Source of the DNA: Clostridiales bacterium
GTDB lineage: Bacteria > Bacillota > Clostridia > Saccharofermentanales > Saccharofermentanaceae
Direction: 5' to 3'
Length of the DNA: 49,858 nucleotides
NCBI GenBank assembly: GCA_017964005.1
Contig: JAGCSR010000013.1
Coordinates: 1-49,858 of the forward strand
Below, piece after piece: positions 8,151-17,500 of this stretch; the stretch's first letter is position 1, and every line of letters starts with the position of its first letter. The notes beneath the pieces are model-generated. The model worked only from the letters and a program-made list of their open reading frames with translations, made no database searches and was not told where the DNA came from. A program made the position numbers and the translations under genes.

Positions 8151-10463
8151 ATGAAAGAGCGCATCAATATAGGCCTTCTGGTAGATGATCTTGATAACTA
8201 TTTTACGGCGCAGTGCTGCTACGGCGCCGAGATCGCAGCCAAGGAACTGGATGCGGATCTTTATATCATTCCCGGAAGATATATAGGACGTCCTGACGGA
8301 AGGTACGGAACAGCCGATTATACCTATCAGTACAATACCGCGTTCAAACTGGTCAGCGAACGTAATATAGATATCCTGTACGTCCTTATAGGAACTATCT
8401 GTTCCAGAGCCGACGAATATGAGCTTAGGGATTTCGTTGAAAGTCTCCCTCAGGTTCCCAAGGTCTTCTTGTTCTCCAATTATGAAGGCTATAATACGGT
8501 GAACTTCGATAACAGGTCCGGTATCCGTGATGAAGTGAAGCACCTTTATGAGAAGCATAACGCAAGACGTATAGGTTATGTATCCGGTCCTATGTCCAAC
8601 CGCGATGCCGTTGTCCGTTTGGAATCTTTCAAGGATGTATGCGCATCACTGGGTATAGATGAGAAAGACTGCCCCATTGTTTACGGTGATTTCACCAATG
8701 ACAGCAACAGAGTAGTAAATTACCTTCTCGATAACAATCCCGGTCTTGATGCTATCGTTTTCGCAAGCGACAGAATGGCTATAGGCGGATATGAGGTGCT
8801 TTATTCAAGAGGACTTACTCCCGGTGAAGATATACTTGTCGTGGGTTTTGATGATGATGTTGTTGCGAAGTCCATGATACCGCCTCTGTCAACGGTGGAA
8901 GCAAATTCCGCGGATGTCACTTACCAGGCCGTAATGAATGCGGAGAACTATATAAGATCTCAAACACCGACCGATATATCGACCAGAACGAACCTTATCC
9001 ACCGCAGATCCTGCGGATGTTCCGGCAACGATTATCAGGATATGCTTTCCGAGTTCGGATTGAGCGCGGGAGGATCATCTAAGGAAGATCTGAATAATCT
9101 CCTGTCAGCATATCTTCTGGGCGTATTCGATAATACCGACAGAGCAGAGCCCGTAAAGAAAGCATTTGAAGGATTTGTCAGATCCTATGAGGATTATGTT
9201 AAGGATTCCTGCAGCAAAGAGTCTGAAGCCAAAGTATATGAGATGTTCGGAGCATTCATCAATACAGGGTATTCTGAATTCATAACCGCGGAGAAACTCT
9301 TCAATGCTCTTAAGCTCCTTCAGTACCGCGCATATTCTATCCTGGAAGAAGATGCGCTGAAGGTCAGGATCTCCGAATTGTTCTCTGACCTTTACAGAGA
9401 TATCGCTTTCACGAATGTCAGATATGCCCAGGAAGAAGCGGACAAGAGGGATGAGCTGGAGAGGCTGATGAACAGACAGTCCGGAGAGATAACGGTTGAT
9501 CCCAACACGGAATATATTCCGTATAAAGTGCTCCTTACCGACATTACGAAGATGGGCTTTGAGAGAATGTATCTTTATTTCTTCCAGGGCAGCAGTACGA
9601 TCGAACCCCTGCAGGCCTGGAGATGCCCTAACACGGTGCTCCTGAAGGTGTATTGTGATGACAGCGGGGTTTATGAGATCAATGAAGAACAGCAGTTGAT
9701 GCGTACGGAGCTGATCTTTGCGAATGAATATATTCCTGAAGATACAAGACATACCATGATAGCCATACCGGTCTTTATCGGCAACGATATATACGGTGTT
9801 CTGGTCACAGAGACAGAGTGCTCGAACATGGCTTTGGTGACCCCGGTTGCGCAGCAGATGTCTATCACCGTGCGATCCCTCATTATCCTGGACGCACAGA
9901 ACAAGACAAGGCGCGAACTGCAGGAGACACTGGAGAAGTTTATGCGCGACAACACCATGCTGGATGAGATCGCCAAATCAGACGAACTGACGGGATTGTT
10001 CAACAGGCGCGGATTCCTGAATAATGCCGAGCGCATCATTAAAGACCCGGAGAATGAGGGTAAGGTTGCTCTGGTATGTTATGCGGACATGGATAACCTA
10101 AAAATGGTAAACGACCAATACGGTCACGATGACGGAGACTTTGCCATCAGGCAGATAGCGACAGTCCTGAAGGAAGCGTTCAGGACGAACGATGTTATCG
10201 GAAGGATGGGAGGAGACGAGTTCGTAGCCCTGGCTCTCGTAGGTTCCGGTGAGGCTGAGAGTGCCATAAAGCCGAGGATACAAAAGATCGCCGAAGAGCA
10301 TGACACGGAATCCGGAAAGCCCTATTCGATATCGGTAAGCACGGGCTTTCATACCTTCGTCTGCGGACCTGATGTGGACCTTTATGAGATGCTGGATATG
10401 GCCGACAGCAGGCTTTATGAAGAGAAACAGGAAAAGAAGCGGAAAAACGGCTCTTATCGTTGA
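8151..10463 (+). CDS. LacI-type periplasmic-binding-fold / GAF-like / GGDEF diguanylate cyclase
   Basis: 770 residues from an ATG after GAAGGGAGTTACC. There is no helix-turn-helix, signal peptide or membrane segment. Residues ~1-295 are a LacI/PBP1-type sugar-binding fold (INIGLLVDDLDNYF, VFASDRMAIGGYEVL, DILVVGFDDD) ending in RRSCGC, the same cysteine signature that closes the sensor domain of the preceding gene. Residues ~455-590 resemble a GAF domain. The GGDEF domain starts near DELTGLFNRRGF and has YADMDNLKMVNDQYGHDDGD and MGGDEF (687-691), with a complete inhibitory I-site RTND at 678-681. It is predicted to make c-di-GMP with product inhibition. The tandem arrangement and shared sensor type suggest duplication and specialisation for different ligands. 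Confidence 0.9.
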   Translation: MKERINIGLLVDDLDNYFTAQCCYGAEIAAKELDADLYIIPGRYIGRPDGRYGTADYTYQYNTAFKLVSERNIDILYVLIGTICSRADEYELRDFVESLPQVPKVFLFSNYEGYNTVNFDNRSGIRDEVKHLYEKHNARRIGYVSGPMSNRDAVVRLESFKDVCASLGIDEKDCPIVYGDFTNDSNRVVNYLLDNNPGLDAIVFASDRMAIGGYEVLYSRGLTPGEDILVVGFDDDVVAKSMIPPLSTVEANSADVTYQAVMNAENYIRSQTPTDISTRTNLIHRRSCGCSGNDYQDMLSEFGLSAGGSSKEDLNNLLSAYLLGVFDNTDRAEPVKKAFEGFVRSYEDYVKDSCSKESEAKVYEMFGAFINTGYSEFITAEKLFNALKLLQYRAYSILEEDALKVRISELFSDLYRDIAFTNVRYAQEEADKRDELERLMNRQSGEITVDPNTEYIPYKVLLTDITKMGFERMYLYFFQGSSTIEPLQAWRCPNTVLLKVYCDDSGVYEINEEQQLMRTELIFANEYIPEDTRHTMIAIPVFIGNDIYGVLVTETECSNMALVTPVAQQMSITVRSLIILDAQNKTRRELQETLEKFMRDNTMLDEIAKSDELTGLFNRRGFLNNAERIIKDPENEGKVALVCYADMDNLKMVNDQYGHDDGDFAIRQIATVLKEAFRTNDVIGRMGGDEFVALALVGSGEAESAIKPRIQKIAEEHDTESGKPYSISVSTGFHTFVCGPDVDLYEMLDMADSRLYEEKQEKKRKNGSYR

Positions 10464-10485
10464 TTTTACTGTGTAATCTATCTAA

Positions 10486-10513
10486 TTGTTTTATTTTTTT
10501 ACAGTAGTACAAT
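10486..10513 (+). promoter_or_regulatory. Predicted promoter of the following lipoprotein gene
   Basis: TTGTTT at 10486-10491, 16-bp T-rich spacer, TACAAT at 10508-10513, about 50 bp before the start codon. Confidence 0.55.
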
Positions 10514-10561
10514 AATCCTCGTTTGAGTATTGATCTAATATATTCAAGGAGGATAGTATCG

Positions 10562-11770
10562 ATGAATAAGACAAAGATCATTGCGGCAGCTGTTGTCGCA
10601 TCAATGTCCCTGGCAGCTTTCAGCGGATGTTCCGCGCTCCTTCCTTTGGGTGGGAATACCGAAGTCAAGGAAACATGTGATTCGTATCTGACAAAGCTTC
10701 TCAAGGGCAAGAAAACAGCAAAATATGTTGACGCCGACGATGTAGCCGAGCCTGAGCTTACTGACGATCAGTGGGATGCTCTGCTGGCTGTAACTTCCGT
10801 TGCGGAGTATAAGATCTCCGAGTATGAAGGAAGCAAGAAGCAAGGCCAGGGAGAAGCTGTGATCGAGTTTAAGTATGTTGACGCTGAAGATATCGCATCA
10901 GATCTTGATGATGCTGATATCGACGAACTCGTTAAGGAGATCACAAACGCCAAAAACTCTGAGAAGGATAAGATCAAGCTGGATCTTGTCTATGTTGACG
11001 ATGAATGGCTTGTTACAGCAGAGTCCGACAAGGAGGCCAAGGCTTTCCTTACAAGCCTCGTAGATGATATCAAGCTTGGCAATGAGCCTGCAGAGACAAC
11101 GACAACAGAGACTTCCGAGACTACGGAAGAGACTACTGAAGCTACAACAGAGGCTACGACAGAAACATCGACTGAAGAGACAACTACAGAAGCTACATCG
11201 GAGACTACATCCGCAGAAGAGACTACAGCAGAGACTTCCGCTCCTGCCGATAACGGTGCTAAGTATGTTAACTTCGATGAGATGAACTTCTACATCAATG
11301 GCAAGAAGTATACTCTCGGTCAGGTTACTTTGCAGCAGCTCATCGATGACGGTGTTCCTTTCGAAGAGAGTGATCTTGAGAATGCGACAAGTAACCTCAA
11401 CAAGAATTCCATGTCCGGCGGATTCAGGATCAATCTCGGTAAATACTGGAGTGCGCAGGTGTCAGTTCTGAACGATACAGACGGCAGCAAGCCTGCAAAC
11501 GAGTGCATGGTCAGTGAAGTATATCTGCCTAACAAACCCGAAGAGACTCAGAATGTCCTTGCATTTGACTTCCCGCTCACGATTACTGCTGATCAGCTCA
11601 AGGCAAATGCAGGAACTCCTTCCGATGAGAATAATTATGATGATGATGATTACCATTCCGTAACCGTCAAGTATTCAACAAAGTCCAAGAGATATATCAG
11701 GGGCAGCAACTATAACTTTGAGTTCGTAAACGGTGCGCTTCGTTATGTAACACTTGAATATATTCCGTAA
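10562..11770 (+). CDS. Secreted lipoprotein with Thr/Glu-rich linker, unknown function
   Basis: 402 residues from the ATG at 10562 after CAAGGAGGATAGTATCG. A lipoprotein signal (KTKIIAAAVVASMSLAAF) ends in the lipobox FSGC, so the mature protein should be lipid-anchored outside the membrane. An N-terminal domain (~residues 30-175) is followed by a low-complexity Thr/Glu/Ser linker (~180-235, about 50 residues of TTE/TTSE units). A C-terminal domain (~240-402) begins KYVNFDEMNFYINGKKYTLG, has FRINLGKYWSAQVSVLND, and is beta-rich. Neither domain was recognised. Similar linkers occur in the lipoproteins at 39467, 40826 and 41854, suggesting a house style for crossing the cell wall. A terminator follows. 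Confidence 0.8.
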   Translation: MNKTKIIAAAVVASMSLAAFSGCSALLPLGGNTEVKETCDSYLTKLLKGKKTAKYVDADDVAEPELTDDQWDALLAVTSVAEYKISEYEGSKKQGQGEAVIEFKYVDAEDIASDLDDADIDELVKEITNAKNSEKDKIKLDLVYVDDEWLVTAESDKEAKAFLTSLVDDIKLGNEPAETTTTETSETTEETTEATTEATTETSTEETTTEATSETTSAEETTAETSAPADNGAKYVNFDEMNFYINGKKYTLGQVTLQQLIDDGVPFEESDLENATSNLNKNSMSGGFRINLGKYWSAQVSVLNDTDGSKPANECMVSEVYLPNKPEETQNVLAFDFPLTITADQLKANAGTPSDENNYDDDDYHSVTVKYSTKSKRYIRGSNYNFEFVNGALRYVTLEYIP

Positions 11771-11812
11771 TCGGGGATAGATCCGGTTTGGGTATAGAAT
11801 AGGAAAGAGAGG

Positions 11813-11842
11813 CTGCCTTCCTTAGCGGGGAGGCAGTTTTTT
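11813..11842 (+). terminator. Rho-independent terminator
   Basis: Stem CTGCCTTCC / GGGAGGCAG-type with one wobble and a short loop, followed by six T (11837-11842). Confidence 0.85.
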
Positions 11843-11872
11843 ATATTATCAAAAAAAATACTGTTCTTACTG

Positions 11873-11901
11873 TTGACATCCTGTGAGTACAGTAGTATTA
11901 T
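11873..11901 (+). promoter_or_regulatory. Promoter of the metal-efflux cluster
   Basis: Consensus TTGACA (11873-11878), 17-bp spacer, TATTAT (11896-11901). The operator palindrome begins 14 bp downstream of the -10 and covers the probable transcription start. Confidence 0.85.
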
Positions 11902-11915
11902 TTTCTCAGATGAAC

Positions 11916-11935
11916 ATATGAACAATTATTCATAT
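11916..11935 (+). promoter_or_regulatory. ArsR/SmtB-type operator
   Basis: Perfect inverted repeat ATATGAA-N6-TTCATAT. It fits the TGAA..6..TTCA core of SmtB/CzrA/ZiaR-type operators. It lies between the promoter and the repressor gene, consistent with negative autoregulation relieved by metal. Confidence 0.85.
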
Positions 11936-11954
11936 AATGTAAAGGAGAACTTCT

Positions 11955-12278
11955 ATGGCTAAGAAGGTAAATATCAACGATAAGAAGACGGGAATGCCCA
12001 AGGATGAGTATCTGTCTGATGTAGCAGACCTCTTCAAGATGTTCTCCGATTCAACCCGCGTAAAGATCATGTTCGCGCTGATGGATAAGGAACTGTGTGT
12101 AATGGATATCTCTTCGTTACTGAACATGACACAGTCTGCGATCTCACATCAGCTTAAGATATTGAAGTCCGCAAACCTCGTATCCAACAGGAGAGAAGGG
12201 AAGACGATCTATTATATGTTGAGCGATGATCATGTCAAATCCATCATTGCACAGGGATTGGACCATATATTGGAATAA
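11955..12278 (+). CDS. ArsR/SmtB-family metal-sensing repressor, probable Zn/Cd type
   Basis: 107 residues, ATG after AAAGGAGAACTTCT. Winged-helix repressor that leaves DNA when it binds metal. The recognition region is ELCVMDISSLLNMTQSAISHQLKIL and the wing is VSNRREGKTIYYML. The C-terminal helix keeps the complete alpha-5 site D91, H93, H104 and E107, with the same spacing as SmtB D104/H106/H117/E120, which marks a zinc-class sensor. The alpha-3 Cys pair of CadC/ArsR is not complete (ELCV is present, the second Cys is Met). A matching operator lies 20 bp upstream. It heads a unit with an HMA chaperone and a P1B-ATPase. Confidence 0.93.
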   Translation: MAKKVNINDKKTGMPKDEYLSDVADLFKMFSDSTRVKIMFALMDKELCVMDISSLLNMTQSAISHQLKILKSANLVSNRREGKTIYYMLSDDHVKSIIAQGLDHILE

Positions 12279-12327
12279 GCGGTGCTTTTATCTGATCACG
12301 ATAATAAAATATCAAGGAGATACAAAT

Positions 12328-12543
12328 ATGAAAAAATCATACGAGATGGAAGTGGACTGCGCTAACTGCGCAAGGAAGATCCAGGAAGCTATCACCAAGG
12401 ATCCCAGGGTAAAGTTTTGCAGTGTTAACTTTATATCCCAGAAGATGACTCTTGAAGCGGATGACAGCGATTTTGATGAAGTACTTAAGATGGCTGTTGA
12501 CTGCGTTCATAAAGTCGATCCCGATTGTGAGGTAATGATCTGA
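12328..12543 (+). CDS. Stand-alone HMA-domain metallochaperone
   Basis: 71 residues from the ATG at 12328 after CAAGGAGATACAAAT; an upstream in-frame extension overlapping the repressor gene is not supported. It is a single ferredoxin-like heavy-metal-associated domain with the metal motif DCANC at residues 10-14 and the fold markers VKFCSVNFISQKMTLEAD. An Asp directly before CxxC is typical of the Zn/Cd-type domains fused to ZntA/CadA pumps. The next gene encodes such a pump without this domain, so the pair looks like a split or separately expressed version of the usual fusion. It probably delivers metal to the pump or buffers it. Confidence 0.9.
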   Translation: MKKSYEMEVDCANCARKIQEAITKDPRVKFCSVNFISQKMTLEADDSDFDEVLKMAVDCVHKVDPDCEVMI

Positions 12544-12582
12544 TATCAGGGAACTGACCCTGTTCGCAGAATCGAGGATAAT

Positions 12583-14490
12583 ATGAGATACAAGATGACG
12601 AAGAAGCAGAAGAAGATGCTTCGCCGTATTATTGTCGCGGCTTCTTTGCTGGTGGTATTCAGCATCATAAAGGTTATATTCAGTCAGATCCCCTGGCCGG
12701 TCTTTCTGGCATTGTTCCTCATCCCTTATCTGATAATAGGATATGACGTCTTAAAGACTGCGGCAGTCAATATAATCCACGGGCAGCTTCTGGATGAGAA
12801 ATTCCTTATGGCACTGGCCAGCATAGGCGCTTTTGCTACGGGTGAGTTTCCGGAGGCTGTGGCGGTAATCCTGTTCTTCCAGGTAGGAGAACTCTTCGAG
12901 AGCATTGCGGTCGGCCGTACCCGCAAGTCTGTTGCCGCCCTTATGGATATCCGTCCGGATTATGCCAATCTTATCACGGTCGGAGAGGACGGTTCGGAAC
13001 AGGAGGATACGGTCTCCCCGGATGACGTTCCTGTCGGGAGCATCATAGTTATCAAACCGGGAGAGAAAATTCCTTTGGACGGTATAATTACGGAAGGCAC
13101 TACTACGGTAAATACTTCCGCGCTTACGGGTGAGAGCCTTCCCTGCGATATGATGCCGGGGGATAAGGTCATCTCCGGAACTTTGAATCTTACAGGCGTT
13201 TGTAAGGTCAGGACCAGCGGGACTTATTCCGAGAGTACTGTTGCCAGAATATTGGAGCTTGTGGAGAATTCTTCCGACAACAAATCCAATACAGAGAACT
13301 TTATCACCAGATTTGCCCATTGGTATACGCCGATAGTAGTTATCTCTGCACTCCTTCTTGCGGTAATTCCTCCGCTATTCCTGGGTATCACGAATCCTGG
13401 AATCTGGAGCACATGGATCGGAAGAGCTCTCGTATTTCTGGTAGTATCGTGTCCTTGCGCTCTTGTTGTGTCCGTACCGCTGTCTTTCTTCAGCGGAATC
13501 GGGGGCGCTTCGAGATACGGAATACTGATCAAAGGGGCCAATTACCTTGAGGCGGTATCGAAAGCGGATACGGTGGTCTTCGATAAGACGGGAACATTAA
13601 CAAAAGGATCTTTTGCAGTAGATGATATTCATCCCAATGAGATCTCCCAGTCGGAGCTTCTCGATATAGCAGCTCTTGCGGAAAGCTTCTCATCCCATCC
13701 TATAGCGGTATCCGTTATACAGGCGCATCACGACCATCTTGATAAGTCAAGGGTAGGAGATGTCAAGGAGATCGCAGGCAAAGGCGTGTGCGCGGTAATA
13801 GACGGTGATGATTACTATGTAGGCAACGGATCCCTTATGGATGAGGTCGGAGCCAAGTGGCATGAATGCCATCTTACGGGTACGATAATACATGTCGCCA
13901 GGAAGATCCAAGGCACATGCGAATACTTAGGGCACATAATAGTAAATGACGAGATAAAGCCGGAATCCGCCAAAGCGATAGAAAACTTAAACAGATTGGG
14001 TATATCCAGGACGGTCATGCTTACCGGCGATAAAGAGGATATAGCTGAAAATGTTGCGTCGAAGATCAATATGTCCGAATACCATGCCAAGCTCCTTCCC
14101 CGGGATAAGGTTGAACGTGTCAGGGAATTGAAAGAGCAGGGGGCAAGGACAGTGTTTGTCGGAGACGGCATAAACGATGCTCCCGTGCTGACCCTGGCAG
14201 ATGTCGGGATCGCTATGGGCGCCATGGGGTCTGACGCAGCCATAGAGTCGGCCGATATCGTTCTGATGGATGATGATCCCGTTAAAGTCGCCAAGGCTGT
14301 CAGGATATCCCGCAAGACCATGAGGATAGTCAAGGAGAACATCATATTCTCGCTGGCAGTCAAAGCAGTGATACTTATACTCGGTGCATTCGGAATAGCG
14401 GGAATGTGGCTGGCAGTATTTGGAGATGTCGGTGTATTGATACTCGCCATACTGAACAGTTTGCGGTGTTTCAGAATATCTGACAGGTGA
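12583..14490 (+). CDS. P1B-type Zn2+/Cd2+/Pb2+-exporting ATPase lacking the N-terminal metal-binding domain
   Basis: 635 residues, starting at the ATG at 12583 seven bases after GAGG. Heavy-metal P-type ATPase of the ZntA/CadA class. Visible motifs: actuator TGES, membrane SCPCAL with C290 and C292, phosphorylation site DKTGT (D334), the SHPIA nucleotide-site motif, GDGINDAPVL, and a C-terminal membrane segment with a Lys and GDVG corresponding to the ZntA-class ion site. About 70-100 residues shorter at the N-terminus than fused relatives, because the HMA domain is encoded as the preceding gene. Located in the cytoplasmic membrane and co-transcribed with its repressor. The Zn/Cd choice rests on the CPC class plus the alpha-5 sensor. 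Confidence 0.95.
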   Translation: MRYKMTKKQKKMLRRIIVAASLLVVFSIIKVIFSQIPWPVFLALFLIPYLIIGYDVLKTAAVNIIHGQLLDEKFLMALASIGAFATGEFPEAVAVILFFQVGELFESIAVGRTRKSVAALMDIRPDYANLITVGEDGSEQEDTVSPDDVPVGSIIVIKPGEKIPLDGIITEGTTTVNTSALTGESLPCDMMPGDKVISGTLNLTGVCKVRTSGTYSESTVARILELVENSSDNKSNTENFITRFAHWYTPIVVISALLLAVIPPLFLGITNPGIWSTWIGRALVFLVVSCPCALVVSVPLSFFSGIGGASRYGILIKGANYLEAVSKADTVVFDKTGTLTKGSFAVDDIHPNEISQSELLDIAALAESFSSHPIAVSVIQAHHDHLDKSRVGDVKEIAGKGVCAVIDGDDYYVGNGSLMDEVGAKWHECHLTGTIIHVARKIQGTCEYLGHIIVNDEIKPESAKAIENLNRLGISRTVMLTGDKEDIAENVASKINMSEYHAKLLPRDKVERVRELKEQGARTVFVGDGINDAPVLTLADVGIAMGAMGSDAAIESADIVLMDDDPVKVAKAVRISRKTMRIVKENIIFSLAVKAVILILGAFGIAGMWLAVFGDVGVLILAILNSLRCFRISDR

Positions 14491-14496
14491 ATGAGA

Positions 14497-14521
14497 AAGG
14501 GCTGTCATGATGACAGCCCTT
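14497..14521 (+). terminator. Bidirectional hairpin between convergent genes
   Basis: Perfect stem AGGGCTGTCA / TGACAGCCCT with a TGA loop, flanked by A-rich and T-rich bases. It can serve the ATPase gene on the plus strand and the beta-helix gene, ending at 14546, on the minus strand. Confidence 0.8.
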
Positions 14522-14545
14522 CTAAGTTACGGATCATCTAAATAT

Positions 14546-17500
14546 TTATTTGTTATTGTTGACATTAACGTCATACTTATCAAGGAAAGTAACCATCTGG
14601 CGTCTCAGACACTTGCCGTCAGGCTTGAATGTTCCGTCGGGATATCCTGCAAGGATATTCTTCTCGGATGCCCAGAGGGTTGCCTTATAGAAGTAATCGT
14701 TCATCTTAACGTCAGAGAACTTGTTCTTCTTGGACTGAGGCTCGGGCTTTCCTGCCATCCTCCACATGAAAGTTACGGCATGCTTTCTCATGCAGACTAT
14801 CTGAGGACCGAACGTTCCGTCCTTATAGCCTTCTACGATGCCCTGTTCGTTACCCCAGATTACGGCTTTGAAGAAATAATCCGATGATTTGATGTCGGAG
14901 AACTTACATTTCTTGGCCTTGGGGGCGGGGCATCCTGACAGACGCCACAGGAATGTTACCATCTGTGCTCTGGTGCACTCGTTTGCAGGCTTGAACTTGG
15001 TCTGGTTATCATATCCTTTGACCACGCCTTTGCCGGCAAGGGAATAGGTGGGCTTGAACCAGAAATCGGAGGTGTTGACGACATCCGTGAACCTGAATAT
15101 GCTGTTGCCCGAGTTGTTCGTAACGGAACTCTTGGAATCCACTGAAATAGCATTCTGTTTGTCTGAAGGGAAGGTTATCGAATTGTTCTTGATGTTCGTA
15201 ACCGATGCTCCCGAAGATACCATGATGGATGCTTCACCGTTAGAATAGCTTATCTTGTTGGAAGCTATGGTCTTGGTCTTCGCCTTATCACAGACCTTTA
15301 TAGCTGCGTCACCGGAATTGGAGATGGTATTGCCGTTTATCTTGCCGGTAACTTTTGCCCGGTTGTTTACCAGGATCCCCTGTGTGGCGGGTTTTGTTAT
15401 GGTGTTGTCTGAGATGTTTGTTACTGAAGTGGAACTGTCACCGATCTTGATACCGCAGTCCCCGGGATTGCTTATAGTGTTCTTGGACAAAGTAGCGGCA
15501 GAAGCTGCATCACACACGAATATTCCGTTCTTCTTGGCATCGGATATCGTGTTGGAAGCGACGGAATCTGTGATCTTGCCGCTGTCGTTGATCATGATGC
15601 CGTGTATCTTAGCCCCGGAGAGCTTGTTGGACATGATCTTTGTTACAGTTGTGCCGGTGTTGCTGATCTTAATGCCGCTTTCCGCAACGGAGGAGATCGT
15701 GTTGGATGTAATGGAATTCGTTATCTTGGCTGCTTTAAAGATGAAGATGCCGTTGACCTTCGCGGATTTGATCGTGTTGCTGTCGATGGTTGCACAGACC
15801 GCTTCGTCCGAGACAGCGATTCCGTTGGTCTGCGGAGAAGTAATGGTGTTCGATCTGATCGCCGTGAGGATCTTGGCTCCGGTGGACAATGCAATACCGT
15901 TGGTTGCGGATGTATCTACATTGTTGTCGGACACGATATCCGCAGTTGATTTCTCGCAGATCTTGACACCGGCGTCTCCTGCGTTGGTAATCGTATTGGA
16001 TGCAACTGAATTTGTGGTCGATGACAAGGTCAGGATGATGCCGGTTGCTTTTGTATCTGCTACGGTGTTGCTCTTGACGTTAGCAACGGAGGATCCGGCA
16101 TCGGATACTATAATTCCGTGCTTGCCGGTTCCCGTGACTTTGTTGGAGACGATATCTCCCGTAAGCTTGGCTCCGTCACTTATCATGATGCCGTTTGTGC
16201 CGGAACTCTCTACAGTGTTATTCTTGATCTCTTTTGCCTGTGTTGAAGCGTTGCTCACCTTGATACCGCTCTCGCCGGCTGCGACTACGGTATTATCCGT
16301 TATGGAGCCTGCAACCGTTGCGGCGCCTGAGACATATATGCCGTTCTTCACGACCTGAGTGACGCTGTTGCCGGAGACGTTGCCGCTTATGGAAGCTCCT
16401 CCGCTTATGAAGATTGCATGGTCACCTGTGGTATTCGTGACCGTATTGTTGGTAACAGAAGCAGCTTTGCCGCTGTCGGTAACTGCTATCGCGTTTGACT
16501 TGGAGCCTGATACTTTGTTTGAAGTTATCGCTCCTTTAACGATGCCGGATGAAGAGACCGCGATGCCGTTTTTAGTGGAATTCTGTATCGTGTTGCCGGT
16601 AATGTCGGCGCACTCGGATGTATTGCTGACTTTGATCCCCGACTCTCCGGAATCCGCGATCGTATTGTCCTTGATCGAAGGAACAACGGAAGTGCCGGAC
16701 AACAGTATGCCTGTTGAAGAAGTATTGGAGATCTTATTAGATTCAAGGGCCGTTGCTTTGGATCCGTTATTGAACCTGATGCCTACGGCAGATGAGGTGT
16801 TTACGGTATTGCTCTTGACCGCGACATCCGAAGATTTACTGATCTGGATGCCATCTCCTTTTGTGTTTTTAACCGTGTTGGAAGTTATCGTGACGTTCTT
16901 ACAGTCTCCGTCACATGAGATCCCGTGATCTGTATCTGAAGATGCCTTGGAACCGTTTACTGTATTATTGCTTATCGTAATGTTCTGTGTATCCCATGCT
17001 CTTATACCCGCGCCTCCGGTGGTGATGTTATTATCCTTTATCGTTACACCGTTGATGAAATAATTGCCGGTGGGGATGATGCCGGATCCGTCTTCGGGAT
17101 TGAGCTTCTGGTTCTTGTAATCGGTGCCGCCGATCATGATCCCTGCTCTGGAATATGATGTCAGATCCTTATCGGCGTTGAGACTTATGGTGTTATTGCT
17201 GATGTTGATCTTCATATCACCGGGAGTCCTGTAATCGGAAGGAATAGAAGAAGACCCTTCCCATGTGGAGTCGATATCGCCTGCAAGGAAGGACCCTATC
17301 GCCGAGGAACCTTCACCGCCGTTGCCGTTGACGGAATAGAAAGCGATACCGCGGGGACATTCCTTGATAGTATTGCCGGTAATGGTAACGTTTGACCAAT
17401 AACATCCTTGAATTGCCGCGCTCTTGCAGCCGGTGATGGTATTGTCGGTTATGGAAATGTTCGTAAACGGAGCGTTAACGATGGAAGTATGGCTTCCTAT

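Noticed and set aside
9105..9752. Minus-strand frame of 215 codons inside the second cyclase gene
   Set aside because: Shadow of a well-supported plus-strand domain protein.
11095..11240. ACA/GAG/ACT-rich tract as a phase-variable microsatellite
   Set aside because: Codon usage is mixed and the unit is not a pure repeat; it encodes a Thr/Glu linker like those in other lipoproteins here.
15255..16928. Long open reading frames on the plus strand opposite the beta-helix gene (two frames of 367 and 189 codons, almost adjacent)
   Set aside because: They mirror the regular codon pattern of the beta-helix rungs, have no ribosome binding sites and give hydrophobic, repetitive translations. A by-product of the repeats.
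14946..16990. Repetitive DNA resembling a CRISPR or satellite array
   Set aside because: The ~66-bp periodicity is degenerate, has no identical repeats with unique spacers and translates in one frame into beta-helix rungs.
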